Numbered from the stretch's first letter, positions 1 through 7,721 are shown. The stretch is 64,000 nucleotides of DNA from Streptomyces toxytricini (GCF_014649915.1 NZ_BMTY01000024.1:62001-126000); one strand, 5' to 3'. The notes: generated by a model not told the origin, from the sequence alone. Numbers and translations are program-made.

Positions 1-347
1 GTGCGGACTCGGTGCCCAGCAGCCACCAGTGGACGGCGACCAAGCCGGACTACGACGGCAAGGGCCACTACTGGATCAAGGCGGGCAACGGCTCCTGCCT
101 GACCGTCCCCTACAACAACGGCACGCCGCCCGGCGACGGCACACAGCTCTTCTGGTGGCCCTGCGAGACCAAGTGGTCCTCCGGCAGCCAGCTGTGGAAC
201 GTCATCCCGGTGAACATGGGCGCCGGCGGACAGGACCGCGGCTACTACTTCGTCAACCAGTGGACCGGCAAGTGCCTGACCCTGGACCCGTCGACGTCGA
301 CCGCGAAGGCCGGGAAGGTCACGCAGGCCCCCTGCCCGTCCCGCTGA
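1..347 (+). CDS. Ricin B-type lectin (CBM13-like) domain protein, 5' end cut by window edge
   Basis: The reading frame is open to the left edge, so only the C-terminal ~114 residues are visible and the true start is outside the window. The sequence has the look of a ricin-B / beta-trefoil carbohydrate-binding module: repeated aromatic and Gly/Asn-rich strands, NGSCLTV and TGKCLTL half-repeats with paired cysteines, and QLW in the position of the QxW motif. Such modules usually sit at the end of secreted glycoside hydrolases or stand alone as extracellular lectins; which applies here cannot be told from this fragment. Family call is moderately sure, substrate unknown. Confidence 0.65.
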   Translation, partial: ADSVPSSHQWTATKPDYDGKGHYWIKAGNGSCLTVPYNNGTPPGDGTQLFWWPCETKWSSGSQLWNVIPVNMGAGGQDRGYYFVNQWTGKCLTLDPSTSTAKAGKVTQAPCPSR

Positions 348-1065
348 CGACCGGCCGACGGCCGTGCAGGGGGCGTCCTGGCGGCCCGGCCAGTCACAGG
401 CCGCGGAGCAGGGAGGGAGCGGTGATCAGCTGCCCCTGGTGGTGCTCCGGCCAGGCCCGGACGGCGTTCAGGGAAAAGCGGATCGACGACATCCCGCATC
501 AGCCAGTGGGTCCTGGAAAAGGACACCGACCTCCAGGGCCCGCCGGAACGGAATATCCGGCTGGAGACGCGCCAGGCGAAGCCAGAAAGCATAGTGCACA
601 TTTCTCATGCAAATGCATGCCACGCGACTTCGGCACCCTGTCCCGTTCATCGGAACCGCACGCTCAAAATCCGCCGAGCCGGCCGACTTCCGGAACGTAC
701 CAGGGAATCGCCGTCGGCGACGGGTTCACCGTGCACAGCGTGGGAAGGGTGCGGGTTTCATGTCGCACAGCGAACTCCCCCGACCCGCGCCTTGCGATGT
801 GAAGCAGGTGCGGGACGGCTCCCCGGTGCGGCTCCAGCCTGTTCCGCGCGCCCACGCGCCCGTGCCTGCCGCACCGGGACCCCGACGCAACCCGGTCGCC
901 GTCCACGCCGCGCAGCAGCGTCCCCGCGGCCTCCCGCAGATCGCCCGAACCGAACCAGAAACCAGCGCACGAACAAGCACACCGGCGACAAAATCAACCT
1001 TTTGGTTCGCTTTCGCCAACGGCACCGGCAACAAATTCCGCAAGCTCAGATTCCGATCAAAAAAG
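348..1065. other. Long non-coding stretch, no convincing gene
   Basis: About 700 bases without a reading frame that has a believable ribosome binding site or recognisable protein. The last 120 bases are clearly more A+T-rich than the rest (runs such as AAAATC and AAAAAAG around 990-1065), as is usual just upstream of a Streptomyces promoter. No repeat, tRNA or transposase remnant was seen. Confidence 0.5.
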
Positions 1066-1095
1066 TTGTGGGGGCGACCAGCACCTGGCTAGTTT
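1066..1095 (+). promoter_or_regulatory. Candidate HrdB-type promoter for the secreted protein at 1150
   Basis: TTGTGG at 1066-1071 and TAGTTT at 1090-1095 are separated by 18 bases, a fair match to the TTGAC(n)/TAnnnT vegetative promoter of Streptomyces. It would start transcription near 1102, giving a leader of about 48 bases before the strong AAGGGGGA ribosome binding site. Prediction by eye only. Confidence 0.4.
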
Positions 1096-1149
1096 TGGCA
1101 CCGCTCCGCCACTGACCACGTCGGAGCCTCACACCAAGGGGGAATCAAC

Positions 1150-1671
1150 ATGGGCACTCCTGTCCGCACTTTCATGGCATCCACCACCGCGTCGGTCGTG
1201 TTCGCCGGCGGGCTGATCGGCCTGTCGGCGACGCCCGCGTCCGCAGCCGAGATCTGTGACAACGTCTACAAGCGCAAGTACACGGAGATCTCGTCGACCT
1301 GGCACAAGGTGGTCGCGTCGGGTGTCATCGACAACCGCCGCAGCGCCGCCACGACGCGCGAGAGCATCACCGGGCAGCTGAGCGCCAGCCTGACGGGCAG
1401 CGTCAGCGGCGAGATCGGAGGCACGCTCAATCTGGCCGCGGCGGAGATCAGCTCCAAGCTCGGCGTGTCCGTCGAAGCCAGCGTCTCCATCGCGAAGGGC
1501 AAGACCGTGATGATCGAGGTGCCCGCCCGCAAGCGGGTGAACTACAAGATCGGCATCAAGAAGCGGGAGTACCAGGTGTACGTCACGCATCAGTCCCGGA
1601 ACTGCCGCGTCACCAACTCCTGGGCGAAGGTCACGGTCGCGGACTCGTACACCGAGACCTGGAACAGCTGA
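1150..1671 (+). CDS. Small secreted protein of unknown function
   Basis: A 173-residue protein with a Sec signal peptide: a short N-terminus with one Arg (residue 6), a hydrophobic core around residues 10-27 and a signal peptidase site at ASA-A near residue 33. The mature part starts with a Cys and ends with a second Cys (NCR near residue 157), suggesting one disulfide that ties the ends together, and is rich in Ser/Thr/Val/Lys, as in small beta-sheet proteins. The start is fixed by AAGGGGGA seven bases upstream. A stretch of alternating small and polar residues (about 75-105, many Ser/Gly) resembles pore-forming or fibre-like beta hairpins, but no family can be named. It has its own candidate promoter and terminator, so it is probably a single-gene unit. 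Confidence 0.75.
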   Translation: MGTPVRTFMASTTASVVFAGGLIGLSATPASAAEICDNVYKRKYTEISSTWHKVVASGVIDNRRSAATTRESITGQLSASLTGSVSGEIGGTLNLAAAEISSKLGVSVEASVSIAKGKTVMIEVPARKRVNYKIGIKKREYQVYVTHQSRNCRVTNSWAKVTVADSYTETWNS

Positions 1672-1746
1672 GACGTCCCGCGGAAGCGGGCGTCCAACCC
1701 CGGCCTTCGCCCGACGCCTCCCTCACGGAGTGCGCCGGGCGAAGGC
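1672..1746 (+). terminator. Two successive stem-loops after the secreted protein gene
   Basis: Directly after the stop, GACG-T-CCCGC pairs with GCGGG-CGTC around a GGAA loop (1672-1694). A second hairpin follows: GCCTTCGCCCG (1703-1713) pairs perfectly with CGGGCGAAGGC (1736-1746). Neither has a T-run, which is common for Streptomyces terminators. Confidence 0.6.
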
Positions 1747-1858
1747 AGCCGCGTCTCCGGGTTCGGACAGCCGCGGGCGGCGCCGCCCTCCGGGCCGGTC
1801 GTGATCGTCCCGAGGATCCCGAGGGACCGGCGCGCGGCACCTGGCCCTGCCGGAGGGG

Positions 1859-2248
1859 TCAGCGGCCGTCCGGTCCTCGGCCGGGAGCCGGGAGTGCGCT
1901 GCCGTGGCCCGGAGTTTCGCGAGGAGCGCCGGCGGTGAGGAGGGCGTGCGTTTCGGTCAGCAGGAGGAGAGCCGCGGGTTGGTGCTGGAGGCCGGTCACG
2001 GTGAGGTGTCCGCCTGCCGCCTCAAGGCGCCTGCGCAGGAGGAGCAGGAGTTTGAGGCCGCTGGAGTCCATGAAGGAGACACCGGACAGGTCCATCTGCA
2101 GTGTCCGGCCGGGCAGCGGGATCGCGGCTGCGGCCTGCGAGGCCCTCTCGAGTTCGGGATACGTCTGGACGTCCATGTCACCGGTGACGGTGATCACCGT
2201 GCGGGCATGTTGCGGGTTGTGACATGTCACTACCGTGACGTCGTTCAC
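1859..2248 (-). CDS. STAS-domain anti-sigma factor antagonist
   Basis: A 129-residue single-domain STAS protein of the SpoIIAA/BldG type. The conserved phosphoacceptor loop reads MDSSGL with Ser at residues 62-63, followed by the amphipathic helix; the N-terminal beta strands carry the usual ITVTGDMDVQT pattern. In this family a partner anti-sigma kinase phosphorylates the Ser, and the unphosphorylated form frees a sigma factor by binding the anti-sigma factor. The GTG start is preceded by GAGGGG. The C-terminal ~20 residues are Pro/Gly-rich and probably disordered. No kinase or sigma factor gene lies next to it, so its partner is encoded elsewhere. Streptomyces carry many such orphan STAS proteins. 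Confidence 0.85.
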   Translation of the reverse strand: MNDVTVVTCHNPQHARTVITVTGDMDVQTYPELERASQAAAAIPLPGRTLQMDLSGVSFMDSSGLKLLLLLRRRLEAAGGHLTVTGLQHQPAALLLLTETHALLTAGAPRETPGHGSALPAPGRGPDGR

Positions 2249-2852
2249 GGTCCACCCCTCAATCGGGGGTCGAGCCCATCACGCCCCCGCAGACGGGGGC
2301 GTCGAGCGGCGGCATGGGGCCGCCTGCAGCCGAGCGGGTGAACCCGTACCGCGTCCCGGTCATGAATGACCCGTGAGGGCGGCGCGGGCTCTCCCACCAG
2401 ACCAGGCTGGTTGTCCACGCAGCGTGGCACACATCGGACACCGTCCACCACCCCGGGGCCGCACGCGGACGGGCATGTCCGAAGGGCCGCGCAGACGACG
2501 CCACGCGCATCCGCGTCCGAGCCGTCGCCGCGGCCACGGCGGCTGCCACGCCCTCCCGCGGCAGCCGGGAGCGCCCCCACCGGCGGCGGTTCGCACCCCC
2601 CGGTGCGGACCGGGCGCACGAGCGCGGACCACGGGCGGGAAGACACACTCTGGGTCACGGAGGGTCCGCACGGGACTTCGTCAAGGCTGTTGGACACGGC
2701 GAAGCACCAGACCAGTCAGCCCTCGCGGACGTGGACGCCACCAGGCCCAGCAGTGCGCTGACGACGACTGCCACCAGGGCCAGGTCGCTGGCCGAGCCGC
2801 GCCATCGCTCACGCCGGCGCGTGATCGACACCCTGGTTCTGGTGACCGCCCA
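2249..2852. other. Intergenic stretch with no firm gene
   Basis: Between two minus-strand genes. The base composition is that of coding-like high GC, but the frames look like shadows. One weak possibility is listed separately (2655-2831, minus). Nothing else supportable was seen. Confidence 0.4.
2655..2831 (-). CDS. Possible small membrane peptide (58 residues)
   Basis: A GTG-started frame right downstream of the MFS gene (about 20 bases after its stop). It would encode a basic N-terminus (RRRERWR), one hydrophobic segment (LALVAVVVSALLGLVA) and a short polar tail: a single-pass membrane peptide with the positive charges inside. The ribosome binding site is poor, and there is no family to compare it with, so this may be chance. 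Confidence 0.22.
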   Translation of the reverse strand: MSITRRRERWRGSASDLALVAVVVSALLGLVASTSARADWSGASPCPTALTKSRADPP

Positions 2853-4166
2853 CTACCGCGGGGGCGGGGAAGGGAGCGGGCCGGTCCCGCATGCGGCGGC
2901 GCCATCCTCCGCGGGGTCCCCGGAAGCCTGTCGAGGCGGGGCGGCGGCGAGCAGGGCCGCTTCGACGCGGCGGTTGCCCGTCATGGATGCCGTGACGGCC
3001 GTCATCGCCAGGAGGAGGAGACCGGCGGCGTAGAGGGGGGTGCGGATGTCGTGGGTGGTGGCCAGCCAGCCGCCGAGGAAGGCACCGAAGGGGGCCGCGC
3101 ACACGGCGAGCATGCGGGAGGTGGAGGCGACCCGTCCCATGAGGTGGGCCGGGACGATCGCCTGCCGGAGGGAGGGCCCGAGCACCATCGTGGCGCCCAT
3201 GCCCGCTCCGCAGGCGGCGAGGGCCAGGCCGGCCGCGTACGGGTTCGGGGCGGCGGCAAGGCCCAGGATGGCGAGGCCTTCGACGGCGGCAGTGCAGGTC
3301 AGGGCGGTGCCGGTGCCGAGTTTCCGGCTGAGTTGGGAGGCGATGCCCGCGCCGAGGAGGCCGCCGGCGGCCTCTGCGGTGAGGAGCAGGCCGAAGCCGT
3401 GCGTGCCGAGGCCGAGGCGGTCGTGCGCGAAGAGGGCGAGGACGGTCTCCACGGCCAGGAAGGCGACGTTCCCGACGGCGGGGCGGAGTGCGAGACCGAG
3501 CAGCAGCCGGTCGCGGAAGACGTACGAGGCTCCGGCGCGGGCCTGCCGGAGCAGTGATTCGCGGGCCTCGGGCACGGGCCGGGGCACGGCCGGGAGCGTG
3601 CGTACGAGCAGGGCGGAGAGCAGGAACGACACCGCGTCCGCGAGCAGCGGGAACGCCCGTCCGAGGGCGAGCAGCGCACTGCCCGCGGGCGGTCCCGCGA
3701 AGCCGGACATGGCGGTCTGGGCTCCGCGCAGGCGGGAGTTGGCGCGCTCCAGGAGTGCGGGGTCGCGGCGGAGGAGGTCCGGCAGGTAGGCCGTGGCGGC
3801 GGTGTCGAAGAGGAGTCCGCCGAGGCCGAGGAGGAAGGCGACGGCCGCGAGCAGCGCGATGCTCAGGGCGTCGAGTGCGGCGGCCGCCACGGGTATGGCG
3901 AGCAGTGCGGCGCGTGCCAGGTCGGTGACCCACATGGTGCGCCGGCGGTCCCAGCGGTCCACGAGCGCCCCGCCGAGGACGCCGAAGAGCAGCCACGGCA
4001 GGGTCGCCGCGGCGGTGACGGCGGCGAGGGCCATCGGGTCGCGCGTGAGGGTCAGGGCGAGCAGCGGCAGGGCGCCGTGCATGACGCCGTCGCCGAGGGA
4101 GGAGACGGTCTGCGCGGTCCAGAGCCGTCCGAAGCCGGTCGGGAGCCTGTCGGTTGCCTTGGTCAT
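2853..4166 (-). CDS. MFS efflux transporter
   Basis: A 437-residue major facilitator of the MFS_3/MefA-like drug exporter group, with about 12 predicted membrane segments. The conserved loop between helices 2 and 3 is visible as GGALVDRWDRRRTMW near residue 65, and the N-terminus carries the usual LWTAQTVSSLGDG segment of this subfamily. It lies in the cytoplasmic membrane and would export a hydrophobic compound in exchange for protons. Its start overlaps the end of the upstream winged-helix regulator gene by four bases (ATGA-type overlap), so the two are translated together; the regulator is therefore its likely repressor. The C-terminal ~30 residues are Pro/Ala-rich. Substrate unknown. Confidence 0.85.
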   Translation of the reverse strand: MTKATDRLPTGFGRLWTAQTVSSLGDGVMHGALPLLALTLTRDPMALAAVTAAATLPWLLFGVLGGALVDRWDRRRTMWVTDLARAALLAIPVAAAALDALSIALLAAVAFLLGLGGLLFDTAATAYLPDLLRRDPALLERANSRLRGAQTAMSGFAGPPAGSALLALGRAFPLLADAVSFLLSALLVRTLPAVPRPVPEARESLLRQARAGASYVFRDRLLLGLALRPAVGNVAFLAVETVLALFAHDRLGLGTHGFGLLLTAEAAGGLLGAGIASQLSRKLGTGTALTCTAAVEGLAILGLAAAPNPYAAGLALAACGAGMGATMVLGPSLRQAIVPAHLMGRVASTSRMLAVCAAPFGAFLGGWLATTHDIRTPLYAAGLLLLAMTAVTASMTGNRRVEAALLAAAPPRQASGDPAEDGAAACGTGPLPSPPPR

Positions 4167-4726
4167 GCGCGGTCCCCCTCGCCGTCGTCGTCGCCGCCCT
4201 CTGTCGTCTGCTTGCGGGGTGCCGGCCGGAAGAGTGCGAACGCGAGGGACACGTCCGGCAGTGAGGGGTCGGACAGTTGTCGGTACTCGTCCGCGAGGGC
4301 CTGCAGCCGTGCCCCGAGCTCGGCGAACTGGTCGTCGGTGAGGCGCAGGTGCGCCATCCGTACGTGGCGCGGGCCATCCACGGGGGATGCCTCCAGGTCG
4401 GCCACCGCGTGCCGCATCAGCACGTCCGGCTGCCCTGTGGCGGGGTCGGGCAGCACGATCGAGCGGGCGGCCGGCGCGTAGTACCGCTCCGTCACACCGC
4501 GGACTTTCCGCGTCCGCACGACCTTGACGAGGCCGGCCCGCTCCAGCAGGCGCACGTGGTAGCTGGAGCTTCCCTTCGCCAGGCCGACGCGCTCGGCGAT
4601 CTGGGTGATCGTCGCCGGCTCGAAGCGGAGCACGGCCATGATCCGGTGACGGGTGAGGTTGGAGACGGCGCGCAGCTGCTCGTCGGTGGTGACGTGAAGC
4701 GCCTCGGGAAGATCGGCATTGGGCAT
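4163..4726 (-). CDS. ArsR-like winged-helix transcriptional regulator
   Basis: A 187-residue regulator. An N-terminal winged helix (about residues 17-90) shows the ArsR-type pattern: a helix starting LRAVSNLTRHRIMAVL, then ITQIAERVGLAKGSSSYHVRLL as the recognition helix region, then a wing with KVRGVTERYY. The C-terminal half is helical and probably mediates dimerisation. The start at ATG 4726 was preferred over ATG 4762 because the longer version would place a perfect operator palindrome (4733-4756) inside the coding region. The downstream MFS gene overlaps by four bases, so the pair is one operon. Most likely the protein represses itself and the pump until a drug-like ligand binds; this is inference from the arrangement. 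Confidence 0.8.
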   Translation of the reverse strand: MPNADLPEALHVTTDEQLRAVSNLTRHRIMAVLRFEPATITQIAERVGLAKGSSSYHVRLLERAGLVKVVRTRKVRGVTERYYAPAARSIVLPDPATGQPDVLMRHAVADLEASPVDGPRHVRMAHLRLTDDQFAELGARLQALADEYRQLSDPSLPDVSLAFALFRPAPRKQTTEGGDDDGEGDRA

Positions 4727-4732
4727 GGCCGC

Positions 4733-4756
4733 AATGGTCAAGGACTCTTGACCATT
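4733..4756. promoter_or_regulatory. Operator palindrome upstream of the regulator/MFS operon
   Basis: AATGGTCAAG (4733-4742) and CTTGACCATT (4747-4756) are perfect reverse complements around a four-base spacer GACT. It sits just upstream of the regulator start, where it would cover the promoter or start region, and is the probable autoregulatory site of the winged-helix protein. Confidence 0.7.
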
Positions 4757-4787
4757 AAGCAAGGGGTTTCGCCGCCGCAGCTGTCGG

Positions 4788-5630
4788 TCAGGGGCGTTCG
4801 TAGTACTGGAGGATGCCGCCCAGGGAGAAGCAGAGGGCGCCGGCGAGGGTGCCCCAGTTGGCGATGTCGGAGCTGATCAGGCTGCCGGTGGCGGGGCGGG
4901 TGTACGCGGCGAGCGCCGAGACCGCGAAGAGGACGGAGCCCAGCTGGTTCACGGCGACGATCCACCATCCGAGGTCGCGCCGTCGGATGCAGGGCCGGCC
5001 GTGGCAGATCTCGGCGAACCCGAGGTGGCCGGAGATCAGGAAGAGCACGCAGCCGATCACGTCCGGTGCCCAGACCAGCCGGTTCGTCTGCTGGACGGTC
5101 AGGCCCTGGAGGAAGGAGTCGAACAGGTTGACGGCGAACACCAGGGTGCCGGCGAACAGGACGAAGGCGCCGAGCCAGTCGGCCCGCGTCGGCTCGTAGC
5201 TCCACCACCGCCACTGGCGGGTGATCAGGGTTCCTTCGCCTCCGGGTACGTGGCGCGGGCCGTTGACGGCCTGGAGCAGGGACACGTAGCCGCCGGTGTT
5301 GAAGAACAGGCCGCCGGCGAAGTAGATCGACGCGCAGGTGACGGCGTCGCCGGATCCGAACTGGGCGACGGCGGCGCCGGCCGCGAAGAGCGCTCCGCCG
5401 ATGACGAAGGCGGTGGCGGCGATGGCGTTGAGCCGGCGCAGCCGGGTGAGGGAGGTGTCGTCGGCGCTGGCGTAACGGGCGGCGGCCGCGCCGGGCGGGC
5501 TGAGGGCGATGAGGCCCCGGCGCCGGGCGGGCCGCGATTCCCAGACGGCGGTACCGCCGCTCGGCGGGTGCCAGGTGAGGCGGGTGGTGAACGGTCCCGC
5601 GCCTTCGGCGCGCTGGTCGGGCTGTCCCAC
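4788..5630 (-). CDS. Multi-pass integral membrane protein, unknown function
   Basis: About 280 residues with a polar N-terminus (first ~70 residues) and then roughly six hydrophobic segments, several with the glycine-spaced pattern GGxLFxxG (GGALFAAG, GGLFFNTGGY, GGILQYYE). These repeats resemble YrhK-like membrane domains, but the match is by eye. The order is TM pair, cytoplasmic loop with ITRQWRWWSYEP, then TM pairs. A conserved-looking loop ICHGRPCIRRRD carries two cysteines. It stands alone between the MFS operon and the small secreted proteins. The GTG start is uncertain because no good ribosome binding site precedes it. No function is proposed. Confidence 0.65.
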   Translation of the reverse strand: MGQPDQRAEGAGPFTTRLTWHPPSGGTAVWESRPARRRGLIALSPPGAAAARYASADDTSLTRLRRLNAIAATAFVIGGALFAAGAAVAQFGSGDAVTCASIYFAGGLFFNTGGYVSLLQAVNGPRHVPGGEGTLITRQWRWWSYEPTRADWLGAFVLFAGTLVFAVNLFDSFLQGLTVQQTNRLVWAPDVIGCVLFLISGHLGFAEICHGRPCIRRRDLGWWIVAVNQLGSVLFAVSALAAYTRPATGSLISSDIANWGTLAGALCFSLGGILQYYERP

Positions 5631-5755
5631 AGGCGGAGACTAGACGCCTCCGCAGGCCCCGGCCGCGTGAAACGCCGTCCGCGGGGCCCTGACGGCGCAG
5701 GCCGGGTGGTGGCAGGTGGTGCCGGGTCGTGGCGCGTCGTGGCGGGTGGCGGTGG

Positions 5756-5787
5756 CGGGCCGCCGTCCCGTGCGGGAAGGCGGCCCG
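5756..5787 (-). terminator. Strong hairpin after the SH3-like secreted protein gene
   Basis: CGGGCCGCC (5756-5764) pairs with GGCGGCCCG (5779-5787), and inside it TCCCG pairs with CGGGA around a two-base loop: about 14 base pairs in all. It lies 11 bases beyond the stop of the minus-strand gene at 5799, the expected place for its terminator. Confidence 0.7.
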
Positions 5788-5798
5788 ACCGGCCGGGC

Positions 5799-6128
5799 TC
5801 AGATACGGGCCGCGTTGCCCGAGTAGATCCAGCCCTTGTTCACGCCGTAGGTCTTGTCGACCAGGTACCAGAGGTTGCCCTTGGAGTTCTTGCACGACAT
5901 GGTGAAGTTGAGCCTGTCGCCCCGGTGGACGGTGTCGACGACCCGCCCGGTCTCGTAGTAGGCCGTGCGCACGGGGGCGGACGTCGCGGTGACGTAGAGC
6001 TCACCGCCCGACTCCTTGCACGTGATGGCGGCGGCCGAGGCGGGCGTGGCGAACGAGACGGCCGCCGAGAGGGTCAGACCGATCCCGGCGGCGAGGGTGG
6101 AAACGCGGTGTACGGCGCTGGCGCGCAT
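5799..6128 (-). CDS. Small secreted SH3-like protein
   Basis: A 109-residue protein. A Sec signal peptide (residues 1-32, ending ATPASAA) precedes a ~77-residue mature domain with two Cys (ITCKES and MSCKNS) likely forming a disulfide. The pattern SAPVRTAYYETGRVVDTVHRGDRLN then KGNLWYLVDKTYGVNKGWIYSGN is that of a bacterial SH3 domain, where GWI and the short loop after it are typical. Such proteins are common small exported proteins in Streptomyces; they may bind cell wall or proteins. The ATG 6128 start is fixed by GAAGGAG. It is probably its own unit, with a terminator at 5756-5787. Confidence 0.75.
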   Translation of the reverse strand: MRASAVHRVSTLAAGIGLTLSAAVSFATPASAAAITCKESGGELYVTATSAPVRTAYYETGRVVDTVHRGDRLNFTMSCKNSKGNLWYLVDKTYGVNKGWIYSGNAARI

Positions 6129-6163
6129 GGTGCTCCTTCGTCTTCGCGTGAACCGACGCCACC

Positions 6164-6175
6164 AGATGATCATCT
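6164..6175. promoter_or_regulatory. Perfect 12-base palindrome upstream of the SH3-like gene
   Basis: AGATGATCATCT is its own reverse complement and sits 36 bases upstream of the start at 6128, in a locally A+T-richer patch. Possible regulator site or part of the promoter; short palindromes also arise by chance. Confidence 0.3.
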
Positions 6176-6203
6176 TCTGGCATGTTCAGGCAAACCGGCG
6201 CGA

Positions 6204-6231
6204 CCCGGCGGGTTCGGGGTGTGCCGCCGGG
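6204..6231 (-). terminator. Hairpin after the first I36 gene
   Basis: CCCGGCGG (6204-6211) pairs with CCGCCGGG (6224-6231) around a 12-base loop, about 24 bases beyond the stop at 6255 on the minus strand. Likely terminator of the inhibitor gene or genes. Confidence 0.5.
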
Positions 6232-6254
6232 CCGGCTCCGCAACCGTGCGGCGG

Positions 6255-6680
6255 TCAGCAGTACGTGAAGGAGCTGATCCTGTCGTTGATCCACGAGGGG
6301 ACGGAGGGCCACTTCTCCCAGGGGCCGATTTTGAACTGCGCGCCGCCGTAGCCGTTGTGCTCGTAGAAGCAGATGCTGCTCCCCGTGTTGTTGACCACCG
6401 ACGACGCCTCGTCCTGCATGCCCGACCACAGGGCACCGCTGCGGTGCAGCTTCCCCATGTCGCCGATGTTCTGGTTGGCCGCGATGGAACCGTACTTGCC
6501 GGCGGGGGATCCGCTGACGAAGTCGCCGTCGGCCCACAGGCAGACGTAGTTCGCGGGGCATGCACCGGCGCCCGTCCCGAGGCCGAGGATGGTGGCGGCG
6601 CTCGCGGAAGTGGCCGTCGTCAGGGTCAAGGCGGTGACGGCAGCCGCGCTCAGTCCGAGCTTCGCCATCTTCTTGCGCAT
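6255..6680 (-). CDS. Peptidase inhibitor family I36 protein (copy 1)
   Basis: 141 residues with a signal peptide ending near ATSASA-A (residue 29). The mature domain follows the I36 (Streptomyces metalloproteinase inhibitor, SMI) pattern: CPANYVCLWADGDFVSG near its start, a central DMGKL and MQDEASSVVNNT, then ICFYEHNGYGG and a terminal YC. Four cysteines can form two disulfides, as in SMI. The known family member inhibits thermolysin-like metalloproteases outside the cell; inhibition is not proven for this copy. It is the third of three tandem paralogues transcribed leftward and has the shortest spacing to the next copy (31 bases), so they are likely co-transcribed. Confidence 0.85.
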   Translation of the reverse strand: MRKKMAKLGLSAAAVTALTLTTATSASAATILGLGTGAGACPANYVCLWADGDFVSGSPAGKYGSIAANQNIGDMGKLHRSGALWSGMQDEASSVVNNTGSSICFYEHNGYGGAQFKIGPWEKWPSVPSWINDRISSFTYC

Positions 6681-6711
6681 GTCGTTCCTCTGTTCGGATC
6701 GAGTGGGCGGG

Positions 6712-7152
6712 TCAGCAGTACTTGAAGGAGCTGATCTTGTCGTTGATCCACGACGGGACCGACGGCCACTGCTCCCAGGGGCCGATCCTGAATTCCAGGC
6801 CGCCGTAGCCGTTGTGCTCGTAGAAGCAGATGCTGCTGCCCGTGTTGTTCACCACCGAGGAAGCGACGTCCTGCATTCCCTTGTCACCGCCGGATTCCCG
6901 CTTCAGCTTTCCCATGTCGCCGACGTTCTGGTTCGAGGCGAAGGAGCCGAACTTGGCGTCGTTGACGAATTTGCCCTGGATGAAGTTGCCTTCCGTCCAC
7001 AGGCATACGTAGGCGTTGGGGCACGACCCGGCCCCGTGGCCGATGGAGAAGGCACTGGCGGCGCTCGCGGAGGTGGCCGCGGTGAGGACCAAGCCGCCGG
7101 CGGCCGCGGCCGCCAGCCCCAGCCTGGCCGTCTTCCCGATGGATCGCTTCAT
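6712..7152 (-). CDS. Peptidase inhibitor family I36 protein (copy 2)
   Basis: 146 residues with a signal peptide (basic MKRSIGK, hydrophobic core, ATSASAAS cleavage region). The mature domain has CPNAYVCLWTEGNFIQG, DMGKL, MQDVASSVVNNT, ICFYEHNGYGG and a terminal YC, the same framework as its two neighbours. The last ~50 residues are almost the same as in copy 3 and the corresponding DNA is nearly identical, pointing to recent tandem duplication, whereas the segment before DMGKL differs most and may be the variable specificity region. Only 24 bases separate it from copy 3. Confidence 0.85.
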   Translation of the reverse strand: MKRSIGKTARLGLAAAAAGGLVLTAATSASAASAFSIGHGAGSCPNAYVCLWTEGNFIQGKFVNDAKFGSFASNQNVGDMGKLKRESGGDKGMQDVASSVVNNTGSSICFYEHNGYGGLEFRIGPWEQWPSVPSWINDKISSFKYC

Positions 7153-7176
7153 TTTTTTCTTCCTTTCGTTTCCGGT

Positions 7177-7614
7177 TCAGCAGTACTTGAAGGAGCTGAT
7201 CTTGTCGTTGATCCACGACGGGACGGAGGCCCACTTCTCCCGGGGGCCGATCCTGAATTCCAGGCCGCCGTAGCCGTTGTGCTCGTAGAAGCAGATGCTG
7301 CTGCCGGTGTTGTTCACCACCGATGACGTGCGGTCCTGCATCCCCTTCCAGCGCGCGAACTTGCTCTCGAAGAAGAATTTCCCCATGTCGGAGACATTGC
7401 CGTCCGAGCCAACGGCCCCGTAGTCGCCGTCCGGGTTGCCCCGGATGAAGTCGTTCTCGCTCCACAGGCACACCCAGTTGGCGGGGCACTTGCCGGACCC
7501 GGTCCCGATGTCTGTGAGGACGGCCGCGCTCGCGGTCGTGGCGGTTGCGGCGAGGGCCCCGGTGACCGCGGCGGCGGCGAACGCGACCCTCAGGGCCGTT
7601 CTGCGCAGGTTCAT
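7177..7614 (-). CDS. Peptidase inhibitor family I36 protein (copy 3, promoter-proximal)
   Basis: 145 residues from ATG 7614, chosen because GAAGGAGA precedes it; a longer frame upstream lacks a site. The signal peptide has a twin Arg (LRRTALR) but no full Tat motif, and ends at TTASAA. The mature domain has CPANWVCLWSENDFIRG, DMGKF, MQDRTSSVVNNT, ICFYEHNGYGG and a terminal YC. It is the first gene of the three-copy array. The upstream region holds two matching dyad sites (7657-7721) that could control it and the divergent hydrolase. Confidence 0.85.
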   Translation of the reverse strand: MNLRRTALRVAFAAAAVTGALAATATTASAAVLTDIGTGSGKCPANWVCLWSENDFIRGNPDGDYGAVGSDGNVSDMGKFFFESKFARWKGMQDRTSSVVNNTGSSICFYEHNGYGGLEFRIGPREKWASVPSWINDKISSFKYC

Positions 7615-7656
7615 TGCTGTCTCCTTCTGGCTTCTTCGTCCGGGGACACCCCAGGA

Positions 7657-7721
7657 CGTCACCGGTTGAGGTGGTGACGCAACCATGGCAGCAACTCCCG
7701 TCACCGGTCAAGGAGGTGACG
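7657..7721. promoter_or_regulatory. Two direct copies of a 23-base dyad site, 42 bases apart
   Basis: Site 1 (7657-7679) and site 2 (7699-7721) each begin CGTCACCGGT and end GGTGACG, so each is an inverted repeat of CGTCACC with a nine-base middle. The copies differ at only three positions in the middle. Their starts are 42 bases apart, close to four helical turns, so a regulator would bind the same face. They lie between the divergent I36 array and the hydrolase at 7858. Confidence 0.6.

Noticed and set aside
594..1115. Protein-coding gene in the left non-coding stretch
   Set aside because: Two long overlapping frames, Arg/Pro-rich shadows, neither with a ribosome binding site or known domain.
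4727..4762. Longer start (ATG 4762) of the winged-helix regulator
   Set aside because: Would put the perfect operator palindrome inside the coding sequence and adds residues unlike the family.
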